64,000 bases of DNA from Protonemura montana (Eukaryota > Arthropoda > Insecta > Plecoptera > Nemouridae): NCBI GenBank assembly GCA_947568835.1, contig CANOQG010000007.1:1674001-1738000 (forward strand), read 5' to 3'. Made by a program: the position numbers and the translations under genes. Within the stretch, counting starts at the first letter, position 1, and every line of letters starts with the position of its first letter. This document shows positions 38,201 to 50,942 of this stretch, in pieces. Below the pieces are notes generated by a model. The model had not been told where the DNA came from and did no database searches. It worked only from the letters and a program-made list of their open reading frames with translations.

Positions 38201-38793
38201 TGCCCCATGTCCTGCCCTATGTCCTGCCCCATGTCCTGCCCTATGTCCTGTCCCATGTCCTGCTCCATGTCCTGCCCCATGTCCTGCCCCATGTCCCATG
38301 TCCTGTCCCATGTCCTGTTCCATGTCCCATGTCCTTCCTCATGTCCTGCCCCTTATCCTGTCCCATTTCCTGCCCCATGTCCTACCCCATGTCCTGCCCC
38401 ATGTCCTGCCCCATGTCCTGCCCCATGTCCTGCCTCATGTCCTGCCCCATGTCTTGCCCCATGTCCCATGTCCTGCCCCATGTCCTGCCCCATGTCCTGC
38501 CCCATGTCCTGCCCTATGTCCTGTCTTATGTCCTGCCCCATGTAATGCCCCATGTCCTGCTCCATGTCCTCCCCCTGTCCTGCCCTATGTCTTATGTCCT
38601 GCCCCATGTCCTGCCTCATGGCCTGCCCCATGTCCTGCCCTATGTCCTGTCCCATGTCCTGCCCCATTTCCTGCCCCATATCCTGCTCCATGTCCTGCCC
38701 CATGTCCTGCCCCATGTCCCGCTCCATGTCCTCCCCCTGTCCTGCCTCATGTCCCATGTCCTGCCCCATGTCCTGCCCCATGTCCTGCCCCAT
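35270..38793 (+). repeat. 3,524-bp tandem duplication, copy 1
   Basis: This is the first Domain III unit. It contains CTAG landmarks at 36577 and 37897, spaced 1,320 bp, a spacing found five times in Domain III. Domain III markers present are CTCATGGCC, the 11-bp unit at 36172, CCATATG, CCCCGTG near 36960, CCTTCCCCTGTCCAGCC near 37141, and TAA at 37781-37783 in the core. Confidence 0.88.
36172..36182 (+). repeat. 11-bp monomer ATGTCCTGCCC (one C lost), a Domain III marker
   Basis: One C is missing from the CCCC tract, giving ATGTCCTGCCC followed directly by the next ATG. Equivalent units occur near 39696, 42636, 44780, 47719, 47856, 50795, 55667 and 61479, each just upstream of the CCTCCCCCTG dimer. 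I did not see this combination in Domains I or II. The pair at 47719 and 47856 is 137 bp apart and lies at the seam of the 3,076-bp duplication. Confidence 0.85.
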
Positions 38794-41700
38794 GTCCTGC
38801 CCTATGTCCTGCCCCATGTCCTGCCCTATGTCCTGTCCCATGTCCTGCTCCATGTCCTGCCCCATGTCCTGCCCCATGTCCCATGTCCTGTCCCATGTCC
38901 TGTTCCATGTCCCATGTCCTGCCCCATGTCCTGCCCCTTGTCCTGTCCCATTTCCTGCCCCATGTCCTACCCCATGTCCTGCCCCATGTCCTGCCCCATG
39001 TCCTGCCCCATGTCCTGCCTCATGTCCTGCCCCATGTCTTGCCCCATGTCCCATGTCCTGCCCCATGTCCTGCCCCATGTCCTGCCCCATGTCCTGCCCT
39101 ATGTCCTGTCTTATGTCCTGCCCCATGTAATGCCCCATGTCCTGCTCCATGTCCTCCCCCTGTCCTGCCCTATGTCTTATGTCCTGCCCCATGTCCTGCC
39201 TCATGGCCTGCCCCATGTCCTGCCCTATGTCCTGTCCCATGTCCTGCCCCATTTCCTGCCCCATATCCTGCTCCATGTCCTGCCCCATGTCCTGCCCCAT
39301 GTCCCGCTCCATGTCCTCCCCCTGTCCTGCCTCATGTCCCATGTCCTGCCCCATGTCCTGCCCCATGTCCTGCCCCATGTCCTGTCCCATGTCCTGTCCC
39401 ATGTCCTGCCCCATGTTTTGCCCCATGTCCTGTCCAATGTCCTGCCTCATGTCCTGCCCCATGTCCTGCCCCATGTCCTGCCCCATGCCCTGCCCCATGT
39501 CCTGTCCCATGTCCTGCCCCATGTCATGCCCCATGTCCTGCCCCATGTCCTGCCCCATGTCCCATGTCCTGCCCCATGTCCTGCCCTTTGTCCTGTCCCA
39601 TTTCCTGCCCCATGTCCTGCCCCATGTCCTGCCCCATGTCCTGCCCCATGTCCTGCCCCATGTCCTTCCCTATGTCCTGTCCCATGTCCTGCCCCATGTC
39701 CTGCCCATGTCCTGCTCCATGTCCTCCCCCTGTCCTGCCCCATGTCCCATGTCCTGCCCCATGTCCTGCCCCATGTCCTGCCCCATGTCCTGCCCTATGT
39801 CTTGTCCCATGTCCTGCCCCATGTCCTGCCCCATGTCCTGCCCTATGTCCTGCCCCATGTCTTGCCCCATGTCCCATGTCCTGCCCCATGTCCTGCCCCA
39901 TGTCCTGCCCCATGTCCTGCCCTATGTCCTGCCCCATGTCCTGCCCCTTGTCCTTCCCCATGTCCTGCTCCATGTCCTGCCCCATGTCCCATGTCCTGCC
40001 CCATTTCCTGCCCCATGTCCTGCCCCATGTCCTGCCCCATGTCCTGCCATATGTCCTGTCCCATGTCCTGCCCCAAGTCCTGCCCCATGTCCTGCCCCTA
40101 GTCCTGCCCTATGTCCTGTCCCATGTCCTGCCCCATGTCCTGCCCCATGTCCTGTCCCATGTCCTGCCTCATGTCCTGCCCCATGTCCTGCCCTATGTCC
40201 TGCCCCATGTCCTGCCCCATGTCCTGCCCCATGTCCTGCCCTATGTCCTAACCCATGTCCTGCCCTATGTCCTGTCCCATGTCCTGCTCCATGTCCTGCC
40301 CCATGTCCTGCCCCATGTCCCATGTCCTGCCCCATGTCCTGCCCCATGTCCTGTCCCATGTCCTGCCCCATGTCATGCCCCATGTCCTGCCCCATGTCCT
40401 GCCCCATGTCCCATGTCCTGCCTCATGTCCTGCCCCTTGTCCTGTCCTATTTCCTGCCCCATGTCCTGCCCCATGTCCTGCCCCGTGTCCTGCCCCATGT
40501 CCTGCCCCATGTTCTGCCCCATGTCCTGCCCCATGTCTTGCCCCATGTCCCATGTCCTGCTCCATGTCCTGCCCCATGTCCTGCCCCATGTCCTTCCCTA
40601 TGTCCTGTCCCATGTCCTGCCCCATGTCCTGCCCCATGTCCTGCCCCATGTCCTGCTCCATGTCCTTCCCCTGTCCAGCCCCATGTCCCATGTCCTGCCC
40701 CATGTCCTGCCACATGTCCTGCCCCATGTCTTGCCATATGTCCTGTCCCATGTCCTGCCCCATGTCCTGCCCTATGTCCTGCCCCATGTCCTGCCCCATG
40801 TCCTGCTCCATGTCCTGCCCCATGTCTTGCCCCATGTCCCATGTCCTGCCTCATGTCCTGCCCCATGTCCTGCCCCATGTCCTGCCCCATGTCCTGCCCC
40901 ATGTCCTGCCCCATGTCCTGCCCTATGTCCTGCCCCATGTCCTGCCCCATGTCCTGCCCTATGTCCTGTCCCATGTCCTGTCCCATGTCCTGCCCTATGT
41001 CCTGTCCCATGTCCTGTCCCATGTCATGTCCCATGTCCTGCTCCATGTCCTGCCCCATGTCCTGCCTCTTGTCCTGCCCTATGTCCTGCCCCATGTCCTG
41101 CCCCATTTTCTGCTCCATGTCCTGCCCCATGTCCTGCCCCATGTCCCATGTCATGCCCCAGGTCCTGCCCCATGTCCTGCCCCATGTCCTGCCCCATGTC
41201 CTGCCCCATGTCCTGCCCTATGTCCTGTCCCATGTCCTGCCCCTTGTCCTGCCCCATGTCCTGCTACATGTCCTGCCCCATGTCCCATGTCCTGCCCCAT
41301 TTCCTAACCCATGTCCTGCCCCATGTCCTGCCCCATGTCCTGCCACATGTCCTGCCCCATGTCCTGCCCCATGTCCTGTCCCATGTCCTGCCCCATGTCC
41401 TGCCCCATGTCCTGCCCCTAGTCCTGCCCTATGTCCTGTCCCATGTCCTGCCCCATGTCCTGCCCCATGTCCTGTCCCATGTCCTGCCTCATGTCCTGCC
41501 CCATGTCCTGCCCTATGTTCTGCCCCATGTCCTGCCCCATGTCCTGTCCCATGTCCTGCCCCATGTCCTGCCCCATGTCCTGCCCCATGTCCTGCCCTAT
41601 GTCCTGTCCCATGTCCTGCCCCATGTCCTGCCCCATGTCCTGCCCTATGTCCTGTCCCATGTCCTGCCTCATGTCCTGCCCCATGTCCTGCCCTATGTCC

Positions 41701-42317
41701 TGCCCGATGTCCTGCCCCATGTCCTGCCCCATGTCCTGCCCTATGTCCTGCCCCATGTCCTGCCCTATGTCCTGTCCCATGTCCTGCTCCATGTCCTGCC
41801 CCATGTCCTGCCCCATGTCCCATGTCCTGTCCCATGTCCTGTTCCATGTCCCATGTCCTGCCCCATGTCCTGCCCCTTATCCTGTCCCATTTCCTGCCCC
41901 ATGTCCTACCCCATGTCCTGCCCCATGTCCTGCCCCATGTCCTGCCCCATGTCCTGCCTCATGTCCTGCCCCATGTCTTGCCCCATGTCCCATGTCCTGC
42001 CCCATGTCCTGCCCCATGTCCTGCCCCATGTCCTGCCCTATGTCCTGTCTTATGTCCTGCCCCATGTAATGCCCCATGTCCTGCTCCATGTCCTCCCCCT
42101 GTCCTGCCCTATGTCTTATGTCCTGCCCCATGTCCTGCCTCATGGCCTGCCCCATGTCCTGCCCTATGTCCTGTCCCATGTCCTGCCCCATTTCCTGCCC
42201 CATATCCTGCTCCATGTCCTGCCCCATGTCCTGCCCCATGTCCCGCTCCATGTCCTCCCCCTGTCCTGCCTCATGTCCCATGTCCTGCCCCATGTCCTGC
42301 CCCATGTCCTGCCCCAT
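38794..42317 (+). repeat. 3,524-bp tandem duplication, copy 2
   Basis: It matches 35270-38793 at a constant 3,524-bp offset, with landmarks at 40101 and 41421. A visible difference is CTCTTG at 41069 where copy 1 has CTCATG (A at 37545). The seam region also shows a local 585-bp repetition: the CATGTAATG marker lies at 38545 and again at 39130. Confidence 0.88.
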
Positions 42318-44790
42318 GTCCTGTCCCATGTCCTGTCCCATGTCCTGCCCCATGTTTTGCCCCATGTCCTGTCCAATGTCCTGCCTCATGTCCTGCCCCA
42401 TGTCCTGCCCCATGTCCTGCCCCATGTCCTGCCCCATGTCCTGTCCCATGTCCTGCCCCATGTCATGCCCCATGTCCTGCCCCATGTCCTGCCCCATGTC
42501 CCATGTCCTGCCCCATGTCCTGCCCTTTGTCCTGTCCCATTTCCTGCCCCATGTCCTGCCCCATGTCCTGCCCCATGTCCTGCCCCATGTCCTGCCCCAT
42601 GTCCTTCCCTATGTCCTGTCCCATGTCCTGCCCCATGTCCTGCCCATGTCCTGCTCCATGTCCTCCCCCTGTCCTGCCCCATGTCCCATGTCCTGCTCCA
42701 TGTCCTGCCCCATGTCCTGCCCCATGTCCTGCCCTATGTCTTGTCCCATGTCCTGCCCCATGTCCTGCCCCATGTCCTGCCCTATGTCCTGCCCCATGTC
42801 TTGCCCCATGTCCCATGTCCTGCCCCATGTCCTGCCCCATGTCCTGCCCCATGTCCTGCCCTTTGTCCTGCCCCATGTCCTGCCCCTTGTCCTTCCCCAT
42901 GTCCTGCTCCATGTCCTGCCCCATGTCCCATGTCCTGCCCCATTTCCTGCCCCATGTCCTGCCCCATGTCCTGCCCCATGTCCTGCCATATGTCCTGCCC
43001 CATGTCCTGCCCCATGTCCTGCCCTATGTCTTGTCCCATGTCCTACCCCATGTCCTGCCCCATGTCCTGCCCTATGTCCTGCCCCATGTCTTGCCCCATG
43101 TCCCATGTCCTGCCCCATGTCCTGCCCCATGTCCTGCCCCATGTCCTGCCCTATGTCCTGCCCCATGTCCTGCCCCTTGTCCTTCCCCATGTCCTGCTCC
43201 ATGTCCTGCCCCATGTCCCATGTCCTGCCCCATTTCCTGCCCCATGTCCTGCCCCATGTCCTGCCCCATGTCCTGCCATATGTCCTGTCCCATGTCCTGC
43301 CCCATGTCCTGCCCCATGTCCTGCCCCTAGTCCTGCCCTATGTCCTGTCCCATGTCCTGCCCCATGTCCTGCCCCATGTCCTGTCCCATGTCCTGCCTCA
43401 TGTCCTGCCCCATGTCCTGCCCTATGTCCTGCCCCATGTCCTGCCCCATGTCCTGCCCCATGTCCTGCCCTATGTCCTAACCCATGTCCTGCCCTATGTC
43501 CTGTCCCATGTCCTGCTCCATGTCCTGCCCCATGTCCTGCCCCATGTCCCATGTCCTGCCCCATGTCCTGCCCCATGTCCTGTCCCATGTCCTGCCCCAT
43601 GTCATGCCCCATGTCCTGCCCCATGTCCTGCCCCATGTCCCATGTCCTGCCTCATGTCCTGCCCCTTGTCCTGTCCTATTTCCTGCCCCATGTCCTGCCC
43701 CATGTCCTGCCTCATGGCCTGCCCCATGTCCTGCCCTATGTCCTGTCCCATGTCCTGCCCCATTTCCTGCCCTATATCCTGCTCCATGTCCTGCCCCATG
43801 TCCTGCCCCATGTCCCGCTCCATGTCCTCCCCCTGTCCTGCCTCATGTCCCATGTCCTGCCCCATGTCCTGCCCCATGTCCTGCCCCATGTCCTGCCCTA
43901 TGTCCTGCCCCATGTCCTGCCCTATGTCCTGTCCCATGTCCTGCTCCATGTCCTGCCCCATGTCCTGCCCCATGTCCCATGTCCTGTCCCATGTCCTGTT
44001 CCATGTCCCATGTCCTGCCCCATGTCCTGCCCCTTGTCCTGTCCCATTTCCTGCCCCATGTCCTACCCCATGTCCTGCCCCATGTCCTGCCCCATGTCCT
44101 GCCCCATGTCCTGCCTCATGTCCTGCCCCATGTCTTGCCCCATGTCCCATGTCCTGCCCCATGTCCTGCCCCATGTCCTGCCCTATGTCCTGTCTTATGT
44201 CCTGCCCCATGTAATGCCCCATGTCCTGCTCCATGTCCTCCCCCTGTCCTGCCCTATGTCTTATGTCCTGCCCCATGTCCTGCCTCATGGCCTGCCCCAT
44301 GTCCTGCCCTATGTCCTGTCCCATGTCCTGCCCCATTTCCTGCCCCATATCCTGCTCCATGTCCTGCCCCATGTCCTGCCCCATGTCCCGCTCCATGTCC
44401 TCCCCCTGTCCTGCCTCATGTCCCATGTCCTGCCCCATGTCCTGCCCCATGTCCTGCCCCATGTCCTGTCCCATGTCCTGTCCCATGTCCTGCCCCATGT
44501 TTTGCCCCATGTCCTGTCCAATGTCCTGCCTCATGTCCTGCCCCATGTCCTGCCCCATGTCCTGCCCCATGCCCTGCCCCATGTCCTGTCCCATGTCCTG
44601 CCCCATGTCATGCCCCATGTCCTGCCCCATGTCCTGCCCCATGTCCCATGTCCTGCCCCATGTCCTGCCCTTTGTCCTGTCCCATTTCCTGCCCCATGTC
44701 CTGCCCCATGTCCTGCCCCATGTCCTGCCCCATGTCCTGCCCCATGTCCTTCCCTATGTCCTGTCCCATGTCCTGCCCCATGTCCTGCCC
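42318..44790 (+). repeat. Domain III junction segment between duplications
   Basis: The left part, to about 43707, matches about 50478-51867 at offset 8,160 bp, with G at 51205 where this copy has A at 43045. At about 43708 the sequence jumps into a CTCATGGCC module, and from there it matches 38612 onward at offset 5,096, then 5,084 bp after losing one monomer near 44160. It holds the landmark at 43330. Confidence 0.82.
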
Positions 44791-47700
44791 ATGTCCTGCT
44801 CCATGTCCTCCCCCTGTCCTGCCCCATGTCCCATGTCCTGCCCCATGTCCTGCCCCATGTCCTGCCCCATGTCCTGCCCTATGTCTTGTCCCATGTCCTG
44901 CCCCATGTCCTGCCCCATGTCCTGCCCTATGTCCTGCCCCATGTCTTGCCCCATGTCCCATGTCCTGCCCCATGTCCTGCCCCATGTCCTGCCCCATGTC
45001 CTGCCCTATGTCCTGCCCCATGTCCTGCCCCTTGTCCTTCCCCATGTCCTGCTCCATGTCCTGCCCCATGTCCCATGTCCTGCCCCATTTCCTGCCCCAT
45101 GTCCTGCCCCATGTCCTGCCCCATGTCCTGCCATATGTCCTGTCCCATGTCCTGCCCCAAGTCCTGCCCCATGTCCTGCCCCTAGTCCTGCCCTATGTCC
45201 TGTCCCATGTCCTGCCCCATGTCCTGCCCCATGTCCTGTCCCATGTCCTGCCTCATGTCCTGCCCCATGTCCTGCCCTATGTCCTGCCCCATGTCCTGCC
45301 CCATGTCCTGCCCCATGTCCTGCCCTATGTCCTAACCCATGTCCTGCCCTATGTCCTGTCCCATGTCCTGCTCCATGTCCTGCCCCATGTCCTGCCCCAT
45401 GTCCCATGTCCTGCCCCATGTCCTGCCCCATGTCCTGTCCCATGTCCTGCCCCATGTCATGCCCCATGTCCTGCCCCATGTCCTGCCCCATGTCCCATGT
45501 CCTGCCTCATGTCCTGCCCCTTGTCCTGTCCTATTTCCTGCCCCATGTCCTGCCCCATGTCCTGCCCCGTGTCCTGCCCCATGTCCTGCCCCATGTTCTG
45601 CCCCATGTCCTGCCCCATGTCTTGCCCCATGTCCCATGTCCTGCTCCATGTCCTGCCCCATGTCCTGCCCCATGTCCTTCCCTATGTCCTGTCCCATGTC
45701 CTGCCCCATGTCCTGCCCCATGTCCTGCCCCATGTCCTGCTCCATGTCCTTCCCCTGTCCAGCCCCATGTCCCATGTCCTGCCCCATGTCCTGCCACATG
45801 TCCTGCCCCATGTCTTGCCATATGTCCTGTCCCATGTCCTGCCCCATGTCCTGCCCTATGTCCTGCCCCATGTCCTGCCCCATGTCCTGCTCCATGTCCT
45901 GCCCCATGTCTTGCCCCATGTCCCATGTCCTGCCTCATGTCCTGCCCCATGTCCTGCCCCATGTCCTGCCCCATGTCCTGCCCCATGTCCTGCCCCATGT
46001 CCTGCCCTATGTCCTGCCCCATGTCCTGCCCCATGTCCTGCCCTATGTCCTGTCCCATGTCCTGTCCCATGTCCTGCCCTATGTCCTGTCCCATGTCCTG
46101 TCCCATGTCATGTCCCATGTCCTGCTCCATGTCCTGCCCCATGTCCTGCCTCTTGTCCTGCCCTATGTCCTGCCCCATGTCCTGCCCCATTTTCTGCTCC
46201 ATGTCCTGCCCCATGTCCTGCCCCATGTCCCATGTCATGCCCCAGGTCCTGCCCCATGTCCTGCCCCATGTCCTGCCCCATGTCCTGCCCCATGTCCTGC
46301 CCTATGTCCTGTCCCATGTCCTGCCCCTTGTCCTGCCCCATGTCCTGCTACATGTCCTGCCCCATGTCCCATGTCCTGCCCCATTTCCTAACCCATGTCC
46401 TGCCCCATGTCCTGCCCCATGTCCTGCCACATGTCCTGCCCCATGTCCTGCCCCATGTCCTGTCCCATGTCCTGCCCCATGTCCTGCCCCATGTCCTGCC
46501 CCTAGTCCTGCCCTATGTCCTGTCCCATGTCCTGCCCCATGTCCTGCCCCATGTCCTGTCCCATGTCCTGCCTCATGTCCTGCCCCATGTCCTGCCCTAT
46601 GTTCTGCCCCATGTCCTGCCCCATGTCCTGTCCCATGTCCTGCCCCATGTCCTGCCCCATGTCCTGCCCCATGTCCTGCCCTATGTCCTGTCCCATGTCC
46701 TGCCCCATGTCCTGCCCCATGTCCTGCCCTATGTCCTGTCCCATGTCCTGCCTCATGTCCTGCCCCATGTCCTGCCCTATGTCCTGCCCGATGTCCTGCC
46801 CCATGTCCTGCCCCATGTCCTGCCCTATGTCCTGCCCCATGTCCTGCCCTATGTCCTGTCCCATGTCCTGCTCCATGTCCTGCCCCATGTCCTGCCCCAT
46901 GTCCCATGTCCTGTCCCATGTCCTGTTCCATGTCCCATGTCCTGCCCCATGTCCTGCCCCTTATCCTGTCCCATTTCCTGCCCCATGTCCTACCCCATGT
47001 CCTGCCCCATGTCCTGCCCCATGTCCTGCCCCATGTCCTGCCTCATGTCCTGCCCCATGTCTTGCCCCATGTCCCATGTCCTGCCCCATGTCCTGCCCCA
47101 TGTCCTGCCCCATGTCCTGCCCTATGTCCTGTCTTATGTCCTGCCCCATGTAATGCCCCATGTCCTGCTCCATGTCCTCCCCCTGTCCTGCCCTATGTCT
47201 TATGTCCTGCCCCATGTCCTGCCTCATGGCCTGCCCCATGTCCTGCCCTATGTCCTGTCCCATGTCCTGCCCCATTTCCTGCCCCATATCCTGCTCCATG
47301 TCCTGCCCCATGTCCTGCCCCATGTCCCGCTCCATGTCCTCCCCCTGTCCTGCCTCATGTCCCATGTCCTGCCCCATGTCCTGCCCCATGTCCTGCCCCA
47401 TGTCCTGTCCCATGTCCTGTCCCATGTCCTGCCCCATGTTTTGCCCCATGTCCTGTCCAATGTCCTGCCTCATGTCCTGCCCCATGTCCTGCCCCATGTC
47501 CTGCCCCATGTCCTGCCCCATGTCCTGTCCCATGTCCTGCCCCATGTCATGCCCCATGTCCTGCCCCATGTCCTGCCCCATGTCCCATGTCCTGCCCCAT
47601 GTCCTGCCCTTTGTCCTGTCCCATTTCCTGCCCCATGTCCTGCCCCATGTCCTGCCCCATGTCCTGCCCCATGTCCTGCCCCATGTCCTTCCCTATGTCC

Positions 47701-47866
47701 TGTCCCATGTCCTGCCCCATGTCCTGCCCATGTCCTGCTCCATGTCCTCCCCCTGTCCTGCCCCATGTCCCATGTCCTGCCCCATGTCCTGCCCCATGTC
47801 CTGCCCCATGTCCTGCCCTATGTCTTGTCCCATGTCCTGCCCCATGTCCTGCCCCATGTCCTGCCC
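44791..47866 (+). repeat. 3,076-bp tandem duplication, copy 1
   Basis: The unit begins immediately after an 11-bp monomer and contains landmarks at 45185 and 46505 (spacing 1,320) and the CATGTAATG marker at 47153. Most of it is also a copy of 39707-42780 at offset 5,084. Its right end is the second of two 11-bp monomers 137 bp apart (47719 and 47856). Confidence 0.88.
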
Positions 47867-50800
47867 ATGTCCTGCTCCATGTCCTCCCCCTGTCCTGCCC
47901 CATGTCCCATGTCCTGCCCCATGTCCTGCCCCATGTCCTGCCCCATGTCCTGCCCTATGTCTTGTCCCATGTCCTGCCCCATGTCCTGCCCCATGTCCTG
48001 CCCTATGTCCTGCCCCATGTCTTGCCCCATGTCCCATGTCCTGCCCCATGTCCTGCCCCATGTCCTGCCCCATGTCCTGCCCTATGTCCTGCCCCATGTC
48101 CTGCCCCTTGTCCTTCCCCATGTCCTGCTCCATGTCCTGCCCCATGTCCCATGTCCTGCCCCATTTCCTGCCCCATGTCCTGCCCCATGTCCTGCCCCAT
48201 GTCCTGCCATATGTCCTGTCCCATGTCCTGCCCCAAGTCCTGCCCCATGTCCTGCCCCTAGTCCTGCCCTATGTCCTGTCCCATGTCCTGCCCCATGTCC
48301 TGCCCCATGTCCTGTCCCATGTCCTGCCTCATGTCCTGCCCCATGTCCTGCCCTATGTCCTGCCCCATGTCCTGCCCCATGTCCTGCCCCATGTCCTGCC
48401 CTATGTCCTAACCCATGTCCTGCCCTATGTCCTGTCCCATGTCCTGCTCCATGTCCTGCCCCATGTCCTGCCCCATGTCCCATGTCCTGCCCCATGTCCT
48501 GCCCCATGTCCTGTCCCATGTCCTGCCCCATGTCATGCCCCATGTCCTGCCCCATGTCCTGCCCCATGTCCCATGTCCTGCCTCATGTCCTGCCCCTTGT
48601 CCTGTCCTATTTCCTGCCCCATGTCCTGCCCCATGTCCTGCCCCGTGTCCTGCCCCATGTCCTGCCCCATGTTCTGCCCCATGTCCTGCCCCATGTCTTG
48701 CCCCATGTCCCATGTCCTGCTCCATGTCCTGCCCCATGTCCTGCCCCATGTCCTTCCCTATGTCCTGTCCCATGTCCTGCCCCATGTCCTGCCCCATGTC
48801 CTGCCCCATGTCCTGCTCCATGTCCTTCCCCTGTCCAGCCCCATGTCCCATGTCCTGCCCCATGTCCTGCCACATGTCCTGCCCCATGTCTTGCCATATG
48901 TCCTGTCCCATGTCCTGCCCCATGTCCTGCCCTATGTCCTGCCCCATGTCCTGCCCCATGTCCTGCTCCATGTCCTGCCCCATGTCTTGCCCCATGTCCC
49001 ATGTCCTGCCTCATGTCCTGCCCCATGTCCTGCCCCATGTCCTGCCCCATGTCCTGCCCCATGTCCTGCCCCATGTCCTGCCCTATGTCCTGCCCCATGT
49101 CCTGCCCCATGTCCTGCCCTATGTCCTGTCCCATGTCCTGTCCCATGTCCTGCCCTATGTCCTGTCCCATGTCCTGTCCCATGTCATGTCCCATGTCCTG
49201 CTCCATGTCCTGCCCCATGTCCTGCCTCTTGTCCTGCCCTATGTCCTGCCCCATGTCCTGCCCCATTTTCTGCTCCATGTCCTGCCCCATGTCCTGCCCC
49301 ATGTCCCATGTCATGCCCCAGGTCCTGCCCCATGTCCTGCCCCATGTCCTGCCCCATGTCCTGCCCCATGTCCTGCCCTATGTCCTGTCCCATGTCCTGC
49401 CCCTTGTCCTGCCCCATGTCCTGCTACATGTCCTGCCCCATGTCCCATGTCCTGCCCCATTTCCTAACCCATGTCCTGCCCCATGTCCTGCCCCATGTCC
49501 TGCCACATGTCCTGCCCCATGTCCTGCCCCATGTCCTGTCCCATGTCCTGCCCCATGTCCTGCCCCATGTCCTGCCCCTAGTCCTGCCCTATGTCCTGTC
49601 CCATGTCCTGCCCCATGTCCTGCCCCATGTCCTGTCCCATGTCCTGCCTCATGTCCTGCCCCATGTCCTGCCCTATGTTCTGCCCCATGTCCTGCCCCAT
49701 GTCCTGTCCCATGTCCTGCCCCATGTCCTGCCCCATGTCCTGCCCCATGTCCTGCCCTATGTCCTGTCCCATGTCCTGCCCCATGTCCTGCCCCATGTCC
49801 TGCCCTATGTCCTGTCCCATGTCCTGCCTCATGTCCTGCCCCATGTCCTGCCCTATGTCCTGCCCGATGTCCTGCCCCATGTCCTGCCCCATGTCCTGCC
49901 CTATGTCCTGCCCCATGTCCTGCCCTATGTCCTGTCCCATGTCCTGCTCCATGTCCTGCCCCATGTCCTGCCCCATGTCCCATGTCCTGTCCCATGTCCT
50001 GTTCCATGTCCCATGTCCTGCCCCATGTCCTGCCCCTTATCCTGTCCCATTTCCTGCCCCATGTCCTACCCCATGTCCTGCCCCATGTCCTGCCCCATGT
50101 CCTGCCCCATGTCCTGCCTCATGTCCTGCCCCATGTCTTGCCCCATGTCCCATGTCCTGCCCCATGTCCTGCCCCATGTCCTGCCCCATGTCCTGCCCTA
50201 TGTCCTGTCTTATGTCCTGCCCCATGTAATGCCCCATGTCCTGCTCCATGTCCTCCCCCTGTCCTGCCCTATGTCTTATGTCCTGCCCCATGTCCTGCCT
50301 CATGGCCTGCCCCATGTCCTGCCCTATGTCCTGTCCCATGTCCTGCCCCATTTCCTGCCCCATATCCTGCTCCATGTCCTGCCCCATGTCCTGCCCCATG
50401 TCCCGCTCCATGTCCTCCCCCTGTCCTGCCTCATGTCCCATGTCCTGCCCCATGTCCTGCCCCATGTCCTGCCCCATGTCCTGTCCCATGTCCTGTCCCA
50501 TGTCCTGCCCCATGTTTTGCCCCATGTCCTGTCCAATGTCCTGCCTCATGTCCTGCCCCATGTCCTGCCCCATGTCCTGCCCCATGTCCTGCCCCATGTC
50601 CTGTCCCATGTCCTGCCCCATGTCATGCCCCATGTCCTGCCCCATGTCCTGCCCCATGTCCCATGTCCTGCCCCATGTCCTGCCCTTTGTCCTGTCCCAT
50701 TTCCTGCCCCATGTCCTGCCCCATGTCCTGCCCCATGTCCTGCCCCATGTCCTGCCCCATGTCCTTCCCTATGTCCTGTCCCATGTCCTGCCCCATGTCC

Positions 50801-50942
50801 TGCCCATGTCCTGCTCCATGTCCTCCCCCTGTCCTGCCCCATGTCCCATGTCCTGCCCCATGTCCTGCCCCATGTCCTGCCCCATGTCCTGCCCTATGTC
50901 TTGTCCCATGTCCTGCCCCATGTCCTGCCCCATGTCCTGCCC
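47867..50942 (+). repeat. 3,076-bp tandem duplication, copy 2
   Basis: It repeats 44791-47866 with landmarks at 48261 and 49581. At the seam both copies share the same 11-bp monomer and the monomer before it, then differ further left. That is the signature of exchange between paralogous positions. The right-hand match fails at 50932-50943, where a full 12-bp monomer replaces the 11-bp one. Confidence 0.88.

Noticed and set aside
35613..45185. Open frame of about 3,190 codons on + (MSCP/HVLP/PCPA repeats), and similar ones at 47160-56072, 43484-51490, 27801-35138 and 55108-61884
   Set aside because: The frame is open only because the monomer is stop-free in all frames. The protein switches among three unrelated tetrapeptide repeats at each 7-bp spacer, equally long frames exist on both strands, and no domain, signal peptide, promoter or codon bias is present.
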